A stretch of DNA of 64,000 nt, from contig NC_044930.1 of NCBI RefSeq assembly GCF_003576645.1, positions 5,166,386 to 5,230,385 on the forward strand. Reading direction: 5' to 3'. Within the stretch, counting starts at the first letter, position 1. Every line of letters starts with the position of its first letter. Shown here piece by piece: positions 37,976-49,736 of this stretch. The translations under genes and the position numbers were made by a program. Source of the DNA: Ipomoea triloba (taxonomy: Eukaryota > Streptophyta > Magnoliopsida > Solanales > Convolvulaceae). The notes below the pieces were generated by a model that worked only from the letters and a program-made list of their open reading frames with translations, was not told the DNA's origin and did not search any database.

Positions 37976-38532
37976 AGAATGTTAATTAAACTCTATAAAT
38001 TAACCTCCACTCAACCGAGATAAGTGGATGGGACATGGATGTATGCATAATGGCATTCCTAGCTCATGAAACTTTGGGGAGTTTGTAGGGCTTTTGTGGT
38101 GCTGTTCAAATTGAACACTATTATAGCAGGGCTGCATAATATGTGCTGATGATAATTGAAACCAAACATATTGGTGGGCCATGTTTTTTCACCAGACAAA
38201 ACTTGGCTACATATATATTCTCATCCCAGTACTGTATAATGGCATGCATGCTTAAATAATTTGAACTGTCCATTAATTAATCAATGGGTTGTTCTTGCAG
38301 TAATTGTGTTAGCTAGCTTTCCTATTATCATCTTTGCTTGCTTACTACACTGCAATATAATAACATCAAAAGGGCTGTCTTGTTTGTCCACACTTTACGC
38401 ATTTTGTTCAGTCAACATTCAATAAAGTGGCCAATGGCTTCAACCTTGGCGGTTTATAGAATGTATTTCTAACTCAGAATATATAAATTACTGGATCAAA
38501 TGTAGATAGGGCTTCTTGTGCTGTCGGTGCGA

Positions 38533-38680
38533 ATTGCACTATTAGGTATACATAAATGCACTACACAGTGTTCGGAAATGCACCAGAATGAAATGTATAA
38601 ATGCATCACAAAATGCACTACACCTAATGGTGCGTTTCTGAACAATTTGTAGTGCATTTGTATGTACCTAATAGTAAATC
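38533..38680. mobile_element. Short MITE with inverted ends
   Basis: The left end 'gcactattaggtatacataaatgcactac' and the right end 'gtagtgcatttgtatgtacctaatagt' are inverted copies. The interior also repeats 'aaatgcac' words in both directions. Confidence 0.6.
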
Positions 38681-38699
38681 ACTGCACGGTCACGCGAGA

Positions 38700-40035
38700 A
38701 CCTGACTCTCTCTCTCTATGTATATAAAAGAAGGGGAAAAGCTAACCATTTGAAAGGTCAAACTCACATTTTTTCCTTATTAAAGTAGTTTATCATAGGG
38801 TAAGTTTAGATTAAAAAGATATTGTGATTGAAGCGATCTAATTTTCTATGACCTTTCTCATATGTTTACTGCTAATACTAAATTTTCTTTTGTCTCAATT
38901 AAAAAACTAAACTAGTTACACATTTATTATTTAAATATTAATTATTTGCTTAATGATAATCTTATTTTTTTAGTTTTTTTTAATCATTTAAGTAGAGCAT
39001 CACTAGATTTGTGGGATTGAAGAGAGAAAAGTGGAAATGAAGGCAATATAATGGGTGAATGGATGTCAGAGATGATGGTTGGCTTTGTGGACGCAGTGGC
39101 ATGTGAGACATGTTGGGGTTTTTTGCGAATTTGCAGACAAAATAATATAAGTGAAACCATATGAATAAATAAATTAATATAAATTTCATCGATGTAAGAT
39201 GCAGAAATAATATGAGCACATGAAAGTGTAGATAGCACTGATTTGTGTGCGTATGTATATATTGCTGTCTTAGATGCATGTTTAAATAAACTTTAAACTA
39301 TGCAGTGTGTGATTACAAATGTGCCAAGTGTTTATTTTGGATTTAATAATTAATTAATTACCACCTGCATGTGGAATTAACTTATTAACGGCTATAACTG
39401 CCGTATTTGAAATAAATAGTTGAGTATATATAAATTTGAACCAAAACATAACATCTCAATCCAGACTGAAATTGTTTGAAAAAGTATAGATTATATATTA
39501 CCTTGTAAAAAATCATGAGTATTTAAAAAAAAAGTATAGTTGATATTGCGAGGAAGGAGCTAAGGGAGATGTATCATGTATGTGTGAAAATGGAGGTACT
39601 GAAAGCTGCAGGTCATGCAAGTTCACATCAACCATGGAAAACAACCTTATTTCTCTTATCTGCAGGACAACTAGGTTACCCTTGGTACAAATTAAAACAG
39701 TGTTTTTGGCGACAAGAGAAACTTTGCATATATGTTAGTACAGGGACATTATAGTTTTTTTCTTTTTTTTTCTTCAGTCAGATCCCTCTCCTAGAGAGTT
39801 CCCGAGGTATCCATGTCCATGCTTCCGTCAATTTGGGGAGCTTAAGGCCTTCTATTTTGATGAGTTATACATATTTATCAGAGTTAAGTTGTCAAGATGA
39901 GCTAGCCGAGCAGGACATGCCAAAGCCTAAGGCCTTCTATTTGATGAATCTATAAGAAGACTATAATGTTCAAACCCAATCTTACCTTAATAGGTAGCCC
40001 GACCCGGTATGCAAGTTAGCTCTAAATATATGAAT
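38700..40035. other. Intergenic, no gene seen
   Basis: A+T-rich with scattered short open frames lacking domains. Nothing further could be recognised. Confidence 0.5.
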
Positions 40036-40039
40036 ACCG

Positions 40040-40613
40040 CAAATTATAATGTGGACCGTGGTATCAAAACGACGTCGTTTTGATTAATGAAAATAGCCGC
40101 GCAATTGCAGTTTCCTTTTAACACAAGAATTTATTATCGAAATTGTCTCTCGACTATTGCGAAATTACCAATTTGGTCCCCGACAATTTTTCGTGCCCAA
40201 TTAAGTCCCTCGACTTTAAAAATTTTAACCAATTTAGTCTTCTGTTTATTTTGCCGTTAAAATTGGGATTAAATTAATAATTTTGCTATAGTCAATGGAC
40301 CATTTCAGCGAAAAATTAACTATCAATTTGGTCCATTGACTATAGCAAAATTACCAATTTTGTCCCAATTTTAATGACAAAATAAACGGAGGACCAAATT
40401 GGTTAAAATTTTCAAAGTCGAGGGACTTAATTGGGTACAAAAAATTGTCGAGGATCAAATTGGTAATTTTACAATAGTCGAGGGACCATTTCGATAATAA
40501 ACTCTCAACACAACTACAATATTAGTTCAACACAACTGCAGTTCCAGACGGATGAAACAACCTCCGTTCCGCGCAACTGCAGTATCAGTCATGACCATGG
40601 TCCACGGTATAAC
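40040..40613. mobile_element. MITE of the 'ccatggtcc' family, split by a nested element
   Basis: The left end reads 'gcaaattataatgtggaccgtggtat' and the right end 'gaccatggtccacggtataac'. Internal words 'aacacaactgcagt' match the element at 56250-56575. A second element (40127-40504) sits inside it. Confidence 0.6.
40127..40504. mobile_element. Mutator-like foldback MITE, nested
   Basis: 378 bp with inverted arms of about 180 bases (outer words GAATTTATTATCGAAAT and ATTTCGATAATAAACTC). It is flanked by 9-bp repeats ttaacacaa (40118-40126) and tcaacacaa (40505-40513), one mismatch. A 9-bp target-site duplication and very long TIRs are typical of Mutator-like non-autonomous elements. It has no coding capacity. 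Confidence 0.75.
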
Positions 40614-41065
40614 AAGTGTATGAACACATGACTCAAGAAACTAAGGAAGATCAGAAGATGTTAACTTCAAAAATTAAAAGGGTGTTGCCTAGTTTTAAGT
40701 CTTTGAATGTGGATAAAAAATTCTAACTTTGGACCAACATTTTTGGGTTGGATCCAAGTGAAAAAATGTGGCATTTGCATTTGTAAGACAGGGTCCAGTT
40801 TCTGACTAGCCCAAAAACTGGGGTCTTTCCATCCAACCCAAAGTGCCTCACTGCCTTGTGCCTATTAAGGGAAAAGATGTTGAATGGCAGCCCAATCTTA
40901 TCTTCATAACTTAACATTATGGGCATCTGGGAGTTAGTTTTGTTGGGTAAAAGTAGTTGTAACTCGTTGACAAAAATGACTTCCCCAAAACTTAGCGTTG
41001 CGTCTTAGAATCCTAGATTGCCCCCAAAACTCTCGTACGGCCTTTGGGTTCTCTGCTTCATAATC

Positions 41066-41116
41066 ATGGAGGAGCGCCGAAATCCCGAAAATGCCCAGCC
41101 CGGTGACCGGGTCAAA

Positions 41117-41148
<32 letters not shown>

Positions 41149-42475
41149 CGTCTCTACGCTCCAGTCCGGCGGTCCCGACTCTCTTTTATCCGCCTTATCC
41201 AACCGCCCTTCCCATGACGAGGTTTTCATAGACCGCGACCCCGAAATCTTCTCCGCCCTCCTCTCCCTCCTCCGCACCAACCGCCTCCCCTCCACCGCCA
41301 GACGCTTCTCAAATCAAGAGCTCATCGACGAGGCGCTCTATTACGGCATCGACTCCCAACTCAGATCTGCTCTCGCTCCGATTCAACTCAGCGGAATTGA
41401 CGCTTCGCTGTTTACCACCATTAAACCCTCCTCCGACGGCGTCGTATCGGACTTCAACGCCATCGACTCCGACGGATCAGTTTGGATTGCTCACGGTGGT
41501 CAGATTTCTATCTATGATTGGAGTTTGAGTCATTCAGGAACGGTACGGACACATCTGGATTATATTAGTTCGATTCGAACGGTCCGCCCGGATATTGCGG
41601 CGATAGGTTCGGAATTTGATTCCGGACTTCATTTCTATAACTTGGCGAACGGGCGGCGAATCGGGTCGACGGAGTGGACTGATCCATCGGACCCTAGAAT
41701 TTACAAGGCGCGGGTCAACGCCATCGCCGACTCCGACGACTCTGTTTTCGCTTCGTTTCAGTGCCAACACAGAGAGAATTGCATTCTCGTGATCGACAAG
41801 TCCACCATGAAAGCGACGTCGGAGCTGGGGAGACAATCCGGCAACTCAGCCAAAACGACCGTCATCGGAAAGATGACGTACGTGCCGGAGATCGGTGCAT
41901 TGTTCGGAAGTTCCATATCGGCCGGGGCGTTCGGGTATTCCGGATACGTGCGGTTATGGGACCCGAGATCCGCGGAGGTGGTTTGGGAGACGAACGAGCC
42001 AGGTTCGGGGCGCAGCAGCAGGTTCGGAGATCCATTTGCTGACGTGGCGGTGGACCCAGAGGATTTGACTCTGTTCAAGCTCTGCTCCAAGTCCGGCGAT
42101 TTGGCAGTTGCAGATCTTCGGAAATTAAGCGATGACCCGTGGGTATATTTGAAGGAGAAGAATCCGAGTATGAGGTATACAGGAAATGGTGATAGTTTGA
42201 GTAGTTTCTTAATCCATTGTTACAGAAAACAAGTGTTTGTGGGGAGGGAGGGGGAATTGGAGGTATGGTCAAGAATTGAAGAACCCCAGAATGAAGGGGA
42301 TTTGTCAGAAGGAATGTATAGGAGAAACTATGTGGATAAAGTGGATGATTCTGAAAGAGGGACAATCAAGAAGATTGAGGGTGGTGGAGATAGGCTATTT
42401 GTTACAAGAGAAAATGCTGAGGGGATTGAGGTCTGGCAAAGTTCCCATTTTTCTGGTGCACTCATGGTTTCTTGA
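41066..42475 (+). CDS. BTB/POZ domain protein (At5g41330-like), intronless
   Basis: 469 residues in one exon. The frame opens upstream at 41018, but I choose the ATG at 41066 ([14 protein letters not shown]) because homologues begin a few residues before the domain and the upstream 16 residues look like untranslated leader. Residues about 14-103 form a T1/KCTD-type BTB domain ([35 protein letters not shown]). The remainder is a WD40-like beta-propeller region with repeated Asp/Trp motifs ([21 protein letters not shown]). Family knowledge: such proteins are candidate CUL3 substrate adaptors, but the target is unknown. G+C-richer than its surroundings, as is common for intronless plant genes, and no defects are seen. 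Confidence 0.88.
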
Positions 42476-43046
42476 ATGTATAGTGCTGGGATTGTTTGAT
42501 CATTGAGAAAATGTCATCATGTTCACCAATCAAGAACAAATGCACAGGGTATGTAGAGTATTAGCTGCTGAGATTCTTTGATCATTTGTTCACCAATGTT
42601 CCTAGTTTTGTCAAAGATTAATCTATTCAAAAAGGCTGCTTTCTTCCACCTTTCCTTTTATCAACCTCATGGAATGGTTGAATACTGGATTGCTGTTGCA
42701 GCCTTTAAACCTGCTGTTTATTCCTCAAAAGTTTGAAAATGACTAGCAGATTGTATTGATAAACTAGCATTGGAATATTGACCGGATTGTCCATGATTTT
42801 GGCAATGCAATTATGTATTGAAATTAGTGGTGCAAGGCCTCGCCTGATGATTGTGTTGTTGATTTACTTTTGCCTGTGTTTCATTGCTTACTTGGGAATT
42901 TAGAATCATTCTGGAATAATTCTTTTTGCCAAGTGTTTATTTGCGATTATTCCAGTTTGATGTATGTCTTTGTTATACTATTTTTGAGATAATTCCAGTT
43001 TGGTATATGTAATTGATGCATTTCAAATTCACCATTAGAGGCAAAA

Positions 43047-43081
<35 letters not shown>

Positions 43082-43435
43082 AATTATTATTATTATTAAA
43101 TTTTTTTTTTATTTCAATTCATATTTAGTACTACGTACTAAACAAAAGTGATTATTTTACTTAACCATTTCACATGGTCCTTGGCATGACAGTTATTTGT
43201 TATTTAGGATAGAAATCATAATATTTATTACAGAAAATTCAATACTTATTTGAAATAAATAAATTGTTACTTATAATAGATATTATAATATTTATATGTA
43301 AAATTATTGTTATACTATTTAAGACCAGTAAAATGATTGTAATTGTGATACTTACAAAATGTGATTTGAAAATTGTAATCAGATTATCTTATCCTTTAAT
43401 TAGTTTGATTTAAACATAAAGATAAAGAAAGTAAA
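42476..43435. other. BTB gene 3' flank and A+T-rich spacer
   Basis: Probably 3' UTR at first; then an (ATT)n microsatellite at about 43046-43098. No gene seen. Confidence 0.5.
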
Positions 43436-44010
43436 ACCAGGACACAACAAATGATTACGCAGTTCGAAGCCAAATCTCCTACGTCTGCGGGACACCCACG
43501 ACAGCCCAATCCACTAGATGTTTGCCAAGATTACAGGAGATGAAATGCTAAACATACACAAGGTCCAAAACCTACTACATCAACATTCATCAAAACAATC
43601 TTCAAAACATCAACATTCATCAAAACAATCTTCAAAACATCTTCACGTGATTGGATTTGTGCAGCCTCAACACACTGAATCAGCACCAGATCATGAACAA
43701 AGAACCGAGTAGGAAGAACAAGAATTCTGCTGGAACAATGTTAGGAAACTCTTAGCTTAATAGGTCTCGAAAATCTCACTTGTAGAACTTACCAAAAGAA
43801 GCTTCATAAACCTTCCTTTAAATAGTAAGTCACGTAACCAACTTCCCTCAATCAAAAGCTAAAAAGACTCCCTTGAAAAGATAATGTCCACACATTTAAA
43901 ACAACCCATAAACCTTTGATAAAACAGATCAGCTTTTGTTGGGATCCAAGAGCTTTGAACACGTCAACCTCAAAACAAAATAAAATTAAACTATCCTAGT
44001 TTTGTCAATT
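43436..44010 (-). mobile_element. Copia-style LTR fragment
   Basis: Read on the minus strand, it has a TATA-like ACTATTTAAAGG, then a G/T-rich leader ending in 'gtgggtgtcccgcagacgtagg' and 'cgaactgcgtaatcatttg', the typical R-U5 end of plant Copia LTRs. It carries a 30-bp unit twice in tandem (43578-43640). I could not fix exact ends or a target-site duplication, and no internal coding domain is seen. Confidence 0.55.
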
Positions 44011-44314
44011 AATTAAGCCAATATATAAATGTGCATCATTTGTGCACTTACATGATTCTGTTACAATATAATGTCTGTTGGATTTTATTACTCACCTTAA
44101 TTAGTTTGTTTCACAAGTTTGACTGTTTGAGGAACAAAATGTTTCACATACCGTACCGTACTGGCGGCATCTTCCGATGTCTTACTTGAGTTGCTAATAA
44201 TAATTTATTCTTTACTTGGCTTTTATCATTATATTGAATTGATTCCTCGTTAGCTTAAAGATGAGATGAAGTGATAAAGTACGTATTTGTTAACTTTAAT
44301 TGATTTGGAGACAC

Positions 44315-44324
44315 ATATATATAG
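44315..44324 (+). promoter_or_regulatory. Candidate TATA box of NPF copy 1
   Basis: ATATATATAG about 110 bases before the ATG at 44434. The surrounding flank (44090-44300) resembles that of NPF copy 2 (49260-49410), so promoter sequence was duplicated with the gene. Confidence 0.35.
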
Positions 44325-44533
44325 CAGAGATCAGAGCTAGCTTCATTATATATATTCTCAGGTTTCTCAAGGAAGCTAGCTGTTTAATTTAAGCTCAATT
44401 ATTTTAATTTGTTTCATTTGAAGCTGTAAACTGATGGCGTGCATTAAGCTTAGTGGGGAATGCACTATTGCGTGTACTATGGGTAATTTTTTAATATAAT
44501 ATTCACTGTTTGGCTAGCATTTTATTTAATTTA

Positions 44534-45054
44534 GAGTCATTTTCATTTTTGGTCCTATTGTTATTGGGGCATTGTCAATTTTAGTCCACTTCATTAATTT
44601 TTGTCATAATGCGGCCAGTCTTATTTAGTCATTGCCACTTTTAGTCCACCGTTAAAATTTTCGTCAAATGGCTGTCCAAAACATGGGTATTTTTGGTCTT
44701 TTCATGTTTTAGTCATCTCCTTGACCCTTTGCAGTTGTTTTCCTTACACATTTTCATCCAATGAAGAGGTCCAGCGAAAGCCATGTCAGCCACATTACAA
44801 AGCCATGGCTTTCGCCGGACCTCTGCATTGTATGAAAATGTGTAAGGAAAATCACTGCAAAGGGTAAAGGAGATGACTAAAGCAGGAAAAGACCAAAATA
44901 CCCCTGTTTTGGACGGTTATTTGACAAAAATTTTAACGGCGGACTAAAAGTGGCAATGACTAAATAAGGTTGGCCGCAATGTGGCAAAAATTAATGAAGT
45001 AGACTAAAATTGGCAATGTCCCAATAACAGTAGGACCAAAAATGGGAATGACTC
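44534..45054. mobile_element. Mutator-like foldback MITE in NPF copy 1 intron 1
   Basis: 521 bp with long inverted arms of more than 200 bases (ends GAGTCATTTTCATTTTTGG and CCAAAAATGGGAATGACTC). It is flanked by an exact 9-bp target-site duplication TTTAATTTA (44525-44533 and 45055-45063). No coding capacity. Confidence 0.88.
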
Positions 45055-46369
45055 TTTAATTTAATTTGCAATTGATCCGATCCTTACATTATTATTTATG
45101 TTTTATTAATATAATTAAACTAAACTTGCTTTGATTTGTTTTAATAATTATATTGTTGTATGTGTACTACTATGCATGCAGTGTCAGGTTTGAAATGGGC
45201 TCATATCGTTGCAGAATACGCATTGTTCGTGCTCATAAATTACTTAACTAACACTTGGGGGCTAGGCTTTGCACACGCTGCCGGAATTATAAATCTTTTC
45301 TTTGGCATCTCTAAAGTTTTAGAGATATGTTTTGCTTTCATGGCGGATGCTTATCTTGGTATCTTTAAAATGCTTTTGCTCTCCACTCTAGTCTACAGCA
45401 TTGTAAGTACTATACCTACAAAATTTTGATTTTTGGGGTCGGGGTGGGAGCCTGGTCCGCCTGCAATTCATGAATATTTTAGTACATATATGTTTAGATC
45501 ATATATATATATCTATGGATACATTGATTTTAATCCATATTTCTTCTGGTATTCTTTAGGTCGTTTTTTCATATATGTTTTCGGTGAGATTCAAATCTCA
45601 TACTGATGCCACATTCTGTAATAGTTTTTACTACTATAGGCTAAATCACACTTTATTTACTCTGTTATTACTTCTTGTTCTCTTTAATCTTAACAAATGT
45701 AGTGTAATGAACAGGGTTTGGCATTTCTAACAATGTCGACGCCACCGGTGCTCTCCAACTTTGCCGGAAACTGCAACAGATATGAGGCGGAGTGCGTTGG
45801 TCCCATACAAAAGGCATTCTTCTTCACATCATTGGTGTTAATGGGCGTAGGCATGGCGGGTAAGGCGGTTTCTCTGGATGCATACCTACGCCACTACCAA
45901 ACCCCTCGTGATGATAATTCAAACGATCTTAATAACCAACAAGTTTATGATGAAGAAGAAGATGGTTTTTGGAGTGTAAACAATTTACTGGTAATAGGTA
46001 TCTCCGTCGTTGCTGCTCTAGCACTTTCGAATATAAAGCCTTGGGATATTAAGTTTGCCATTCCGGCCATATTTTCCTTCACCGCAACACTGGTATTCTT
46101 CGCCGGAAAGGCGCTTGGGTTTTACAGTAACTACGGTGATAAGCCAGAAGGGAGTGCCCTTACTACAGTTCTGAGAGTCTTAGTTGCCGCCACGTACAAA
46201 AGTTGTCATGAACTCCCTGTCAACTCTGATGAACTTTACCAAGGAAACCACAACTCTGCTAACCAATTGCCCCATACTCATGGTTGTGGGTAACTTAGCC
46301 AACTAAATATTGTGTACTACTCGATTATTATATTAGATCAATTCCAATTCCAAAAACGTATATACTGTT

Positions 46370-46870
46370 AGGCGGAGGTCGGTAAGAGCTAAGTCTAGCA
46401 ACATGTGACTAGAGGGATTGTTGGCAAATTATTGTATGGACCATGATAAAATGTACATTTTTAATGTACTAAATGTACATTATTTTTGTACTGAATGTAC
46501 ATTATTTTTATACTATAAAAATAATGTACATTCAGTACACAAATAATGTACATCCCCTGAATATAATGTACATTATTTTTATACTGGATGTACATTATTT
46601 TTATATTGAATGTGCATTATTTGATAGTATGGTCCACACAATAATGATTGGGGATTGTTAAGCCGGGCCGAGGTCAGTAAAGACCAAGTCCAACATCATT
46701 TAACTAGAGGGAGAGATTATTGGGCAGAGACCTATAAAAGGTCAAGTCCAGCATTCTAGCTCTCGAAAACGTTAACTGACCAGCCCAACACTATATGGTT
46801 AGAGATATTACTGAGCTGAGGCCTGAGGCTGCCAGGCAAGTAAATGGTCAAGTCTAGCATCCTAGCTTAA
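46370..46870. repeat. Dispersed repeat in NPF copy 1 intron 3
   Basis: Repeated words of the type 'gaggtcxgtaaagaccaagtccaacat' and 'ctagaggga' occur about three times, interrupted by the MITE at 46428-46645. Related in wording to 22600-22790. Confidence 0.4.
46428..46645. mobile_element. MITE, 'ccatggtcc' family
   Basis: Terminal inverted repeat of 17 bases (attattgtatggaccat / atggtccacacaataat, 16 of 17 paired). The interior is made of repeats of 'aatgtacattatttttatact' in both directions. Confidence 0.7.
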
Positions 46871-47093
46871 TAGAGTTGCATGTGCTTCCTTTAGCTATAA
46901 CTTTTTACATAGTGGTAAGCCAGCACTTATTATGTATCCTACATATCCTAATTTCTCTATAAATACATGACAGGTGCTTTGACAAGGCAGCCATCGTATC
47001 ATCGCCGACAAAGAGAGTGGATAAGGAGGAGGAGAAGAAATGGAAAGTGTGCAGTGTGACAGAAGTAGAAGAAACCAAACTAACTGTTCAGAC

Positions 47094-48116
47094 TGTTGGA
47101 AATATTTCGGGTAAGAGGAGAAAATAGGAGAGGAAATGAGATCTTCAGGCGTGATATCACTTTCCTATAAGCTTTTAATCTTTCCTCTATGAAAGCAACG
47201 AGGTATCAAGATTAAATCTTATGGGATACAAGAAGATGAAAACAAAGTTCTTAGGTTGCTTTGATAAGAACTTACTGGAGAGTTATTGTACTGTGATATA
47301 TCAAGATATCATGCAAAATAAATTGCGTATTTGATCAGATGACACTCCTAGAATTCTAACTGTTAGGAGTAGTTACTAGAAGTTTATACCAGTTTAAAAC
47401 TTCCAAAAATATATATAAAATATATTCTTTTGGATTTCACCATTCTGGTTCAGGCAGTTACGTACACACATGTGAAATATAATTTTAAATTATATTCACA
47501 TGTTAATATCTCCAAAGATATATATTAATATAACTGATTTTAGATAAGTGTACGTAGGATTAACTTAGCATGCATGAAATCACATGCACATCAATAATCT
47601 CACTGCCTCATTCGAAAGGTAAAAGGCTCTTATGTAACAATAACCTATATATGAATGACTTTTAATGCATTTCACCCATGCAAAATTGCCATGTAATATA
47701 TTATCCAAATTGGGCAGTAAAGGTGCATCACCTTTGACGAAGACATAACCCAATTTCCATGCAAGTATTATTGCTCAGCCAGACATCACCTTCGAGAGAT
47801 ACAACACCATTACATTCGAGAGATAAAATGCAGTACGCAGATTGCCTTCGAGACATTGTTTCCACGCGGACCTGCGAGACATCGATAGAACGATTCACGC
47901 AACCCTCAGTTCGAGACATCGTTTCATCGCGAACCGATCTCTCGTGCGAACTGACCTCTCGAGGCAACTCTCGCGATCTCTCATGACCTCTCGAACATCC
48001 AAAACCATCTCTACCAAACTAAATAATATTTATTACTCCACAACTCCAAAATATTATTTAAGCTTTCATGGTAGATATCTGAACCATTAATCTCATTACT
48101 ATATAAATATCCAACA
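47094..48116. mobile_element. Solo LTR inserted in NPF copy 1 exon 4
   Basis: 1,023 bp beginning TGTTGGA and ending TCCAACA, flanked by CAGAC (47089-47093) and CAAAC (48117-48121), a 5-bp target-site duplication with one mismatch. Removing it with one repeat restores the codon order seen in copy 2. The interior at 47790-48000 repeats 'ttcgagagat' and 'gcgagacatcg' words many times. No coding domain is seen. Confidence 0.87.
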
Positions 48117-48804
48117 CAAACAGCCATTGTGTGGCCACCAATCATAATATGCGGCTTGGTTTCTTCAATTGGAAACACCTTCTTCGTGGTGCAGGCAGCC
48201 AAGATGAATCACAACATCGGCAAATGGCAAGTCCCTTCCACCATCCTCCTACTCCTACCCAAAGCCGCGAAGTACGTCACGGTAGCCGGTTACAAAAGTG
48301 CCTTGAAATCTAAAATAGAGAGTCTAGAAAGAAAATATTCCACGGAGTTGGGATCAGTGATCGGCCCCATATATGCCATGATTAACACGGCAATGTGTTG
48401 TTTGTTCGCTGCCCTGGTGGAAACCGATAGGAGGCAACACATTGATCATGATGAGACGATTAGTGTATTTTGGCTGATACCTCAGTTCAATTTTCTTATT
48501 AACGTGGATGCGACTTTCCATGAGTTCATGAATGCCTTCTTCAAGGCTAACGCCGCTCCGTCCATGGCAAAGTATTATTGGTTCATAAACGCTCAGTCTT
48601 GTCTCGGTTTTAGCCTGCAACAAATGGTTCAAAAACGATGTTGACCAAAGTCGGTTGGATAAGTATTATTGGACTCTTACAGCTCTCACTGCCCTCACTT
48701 TTATTTGCTACTTTGTAATTGTGATATTGAAGATTAAGAAGCAGAACGCTAATACTGATGAAGTCCAATCAACAATTCATTCAGCAGCTAATATGATCTA
48801 TTAG

Positions 48805-49736
48805 TGGCGGTTTAGTTGTTATATATGAAGTTAGACTTTTGTTTCTATTTGATTATATATATATAGTTTGTATTTTGTATCTCTCCCTCTTGTAAAGTCA
48901 GTTTTCCAAAACACATCCATATTGATGAAATTTTCTCTATTTTTCTTTTACCGTGAATGAAATCTTAATATTCTCTCTTCTGTTAATTTAACATGATATC
49001 GGAACATAAGTATCGGAGTTACACAATTGTTCTTTTTCTAATATTGGTGTAGGACAAGGGAAACTTAACATGTCAACAAGTGACGAAGAGAAAAACTGTC
49101 TAGAACTAAAATTAACTTAATTAGAAGCTTTTTTAATTATATTCAAAACTAACTTTTAAATACAAAAAATTGTTTAAATAGACACTAGAAAAATTGAAGA
49201 ATTACAAATACTAAAAGCATGCTTGGAAAAGTAAAAAACACATAAATGGATTACTCTTTTATCACTCACCTCACCACCTTACTTAGTTTGTTTCACAAGT
49301 TTGAGGAACACGTTTTTCACGTATACTTCTAGCTATATCTCTTACTTGAGTTGAGAACAGTAATTTATTCTTTACTTAGATTTTATGATTGATTCTTGCT
49401 TTAAAGTTGAGATGTGCAGAAGTTCTTAGCTTGCTACTTTTGGAGATGTCTCCTTGGCCACGCCGGCCATCTCTTTTTCTCACTATTTATTTGCACTGCC
49501 ATGCGTGGATATATACATGCATGCATATCACAGAGCTTCTCAGGTTTCTAATTAAAGTAAGGTCAATTATTATATTTTAATTTATTCAGAAACTAACTCT
49601 CTCAAGTTTGATTTGTTTCATTTATTACTCCGTATTTAATTAGTTAGTTACTACACATTTTCCAATTTATTCATGTCATGCTGTGCTGTCTGGTTGCATA
49701 TATGCAGAGAGTGAGTGAACCTGCAAACCGATAGGA
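48805..49736. other. Spacer between NPF copies 1 and 2
   Basis: 3' flank of copy 1, then a block (49260-49410) resembling the 5' flank of copy 1 (44090-44270), including 'cttacttgagttg' and 'taatttattctttactt'. No other gene. Confidence 0.6.

Larger units (their letters stand above)
44434..48804 (+). pseudogene. NPF5.5-like transporter, copy 1, disrupted
   Basis: Four-exon structure with the same phases as copy 2: exon 1 44434-44482, exon 2 45182-45402, exon 3 45715-46289, exon 4 46974-48804. Exons 1-3 are open and encode the first six helices (KWAHIVAEYALF, STPPVLSNFAGNC, SLVLMGVGMAGKAVSLD). Exon 4 begins normally (CFDKAA, VEETKLTVQ) but a solo LTR (47094-48116) interrupts the codon after Gln. 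The frame resumes as AIVWPPIIICGLVSS. Near 48594 a deletion relative to copy 2 removes part of helix 11 and shifts the frame, producing an early stop at 48644. The original frame (NKWFKNDVDQSRLDKYYW) continues to TAG at 48804. It cannot make a full transporter. Confidence 0.88.

Noticed and set aside
39569..39754. 61-residue frame with balanced composition
   Set aside because: No recognisable motif, no flanking splice signals or homologous copy nearby.
41018..41065. Upstream ATG extending the BTB protein by 16 residues
   Set aside because: The extension is hydrophobic and unlike homologues; the ATG at 41066 lies just before the expected N-terminus.
43518..43712. Small plus-strand frame rich in His, Gln and Ser
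   Set aside because: Created by a 30-bp tandem unit within an antisense LTR.
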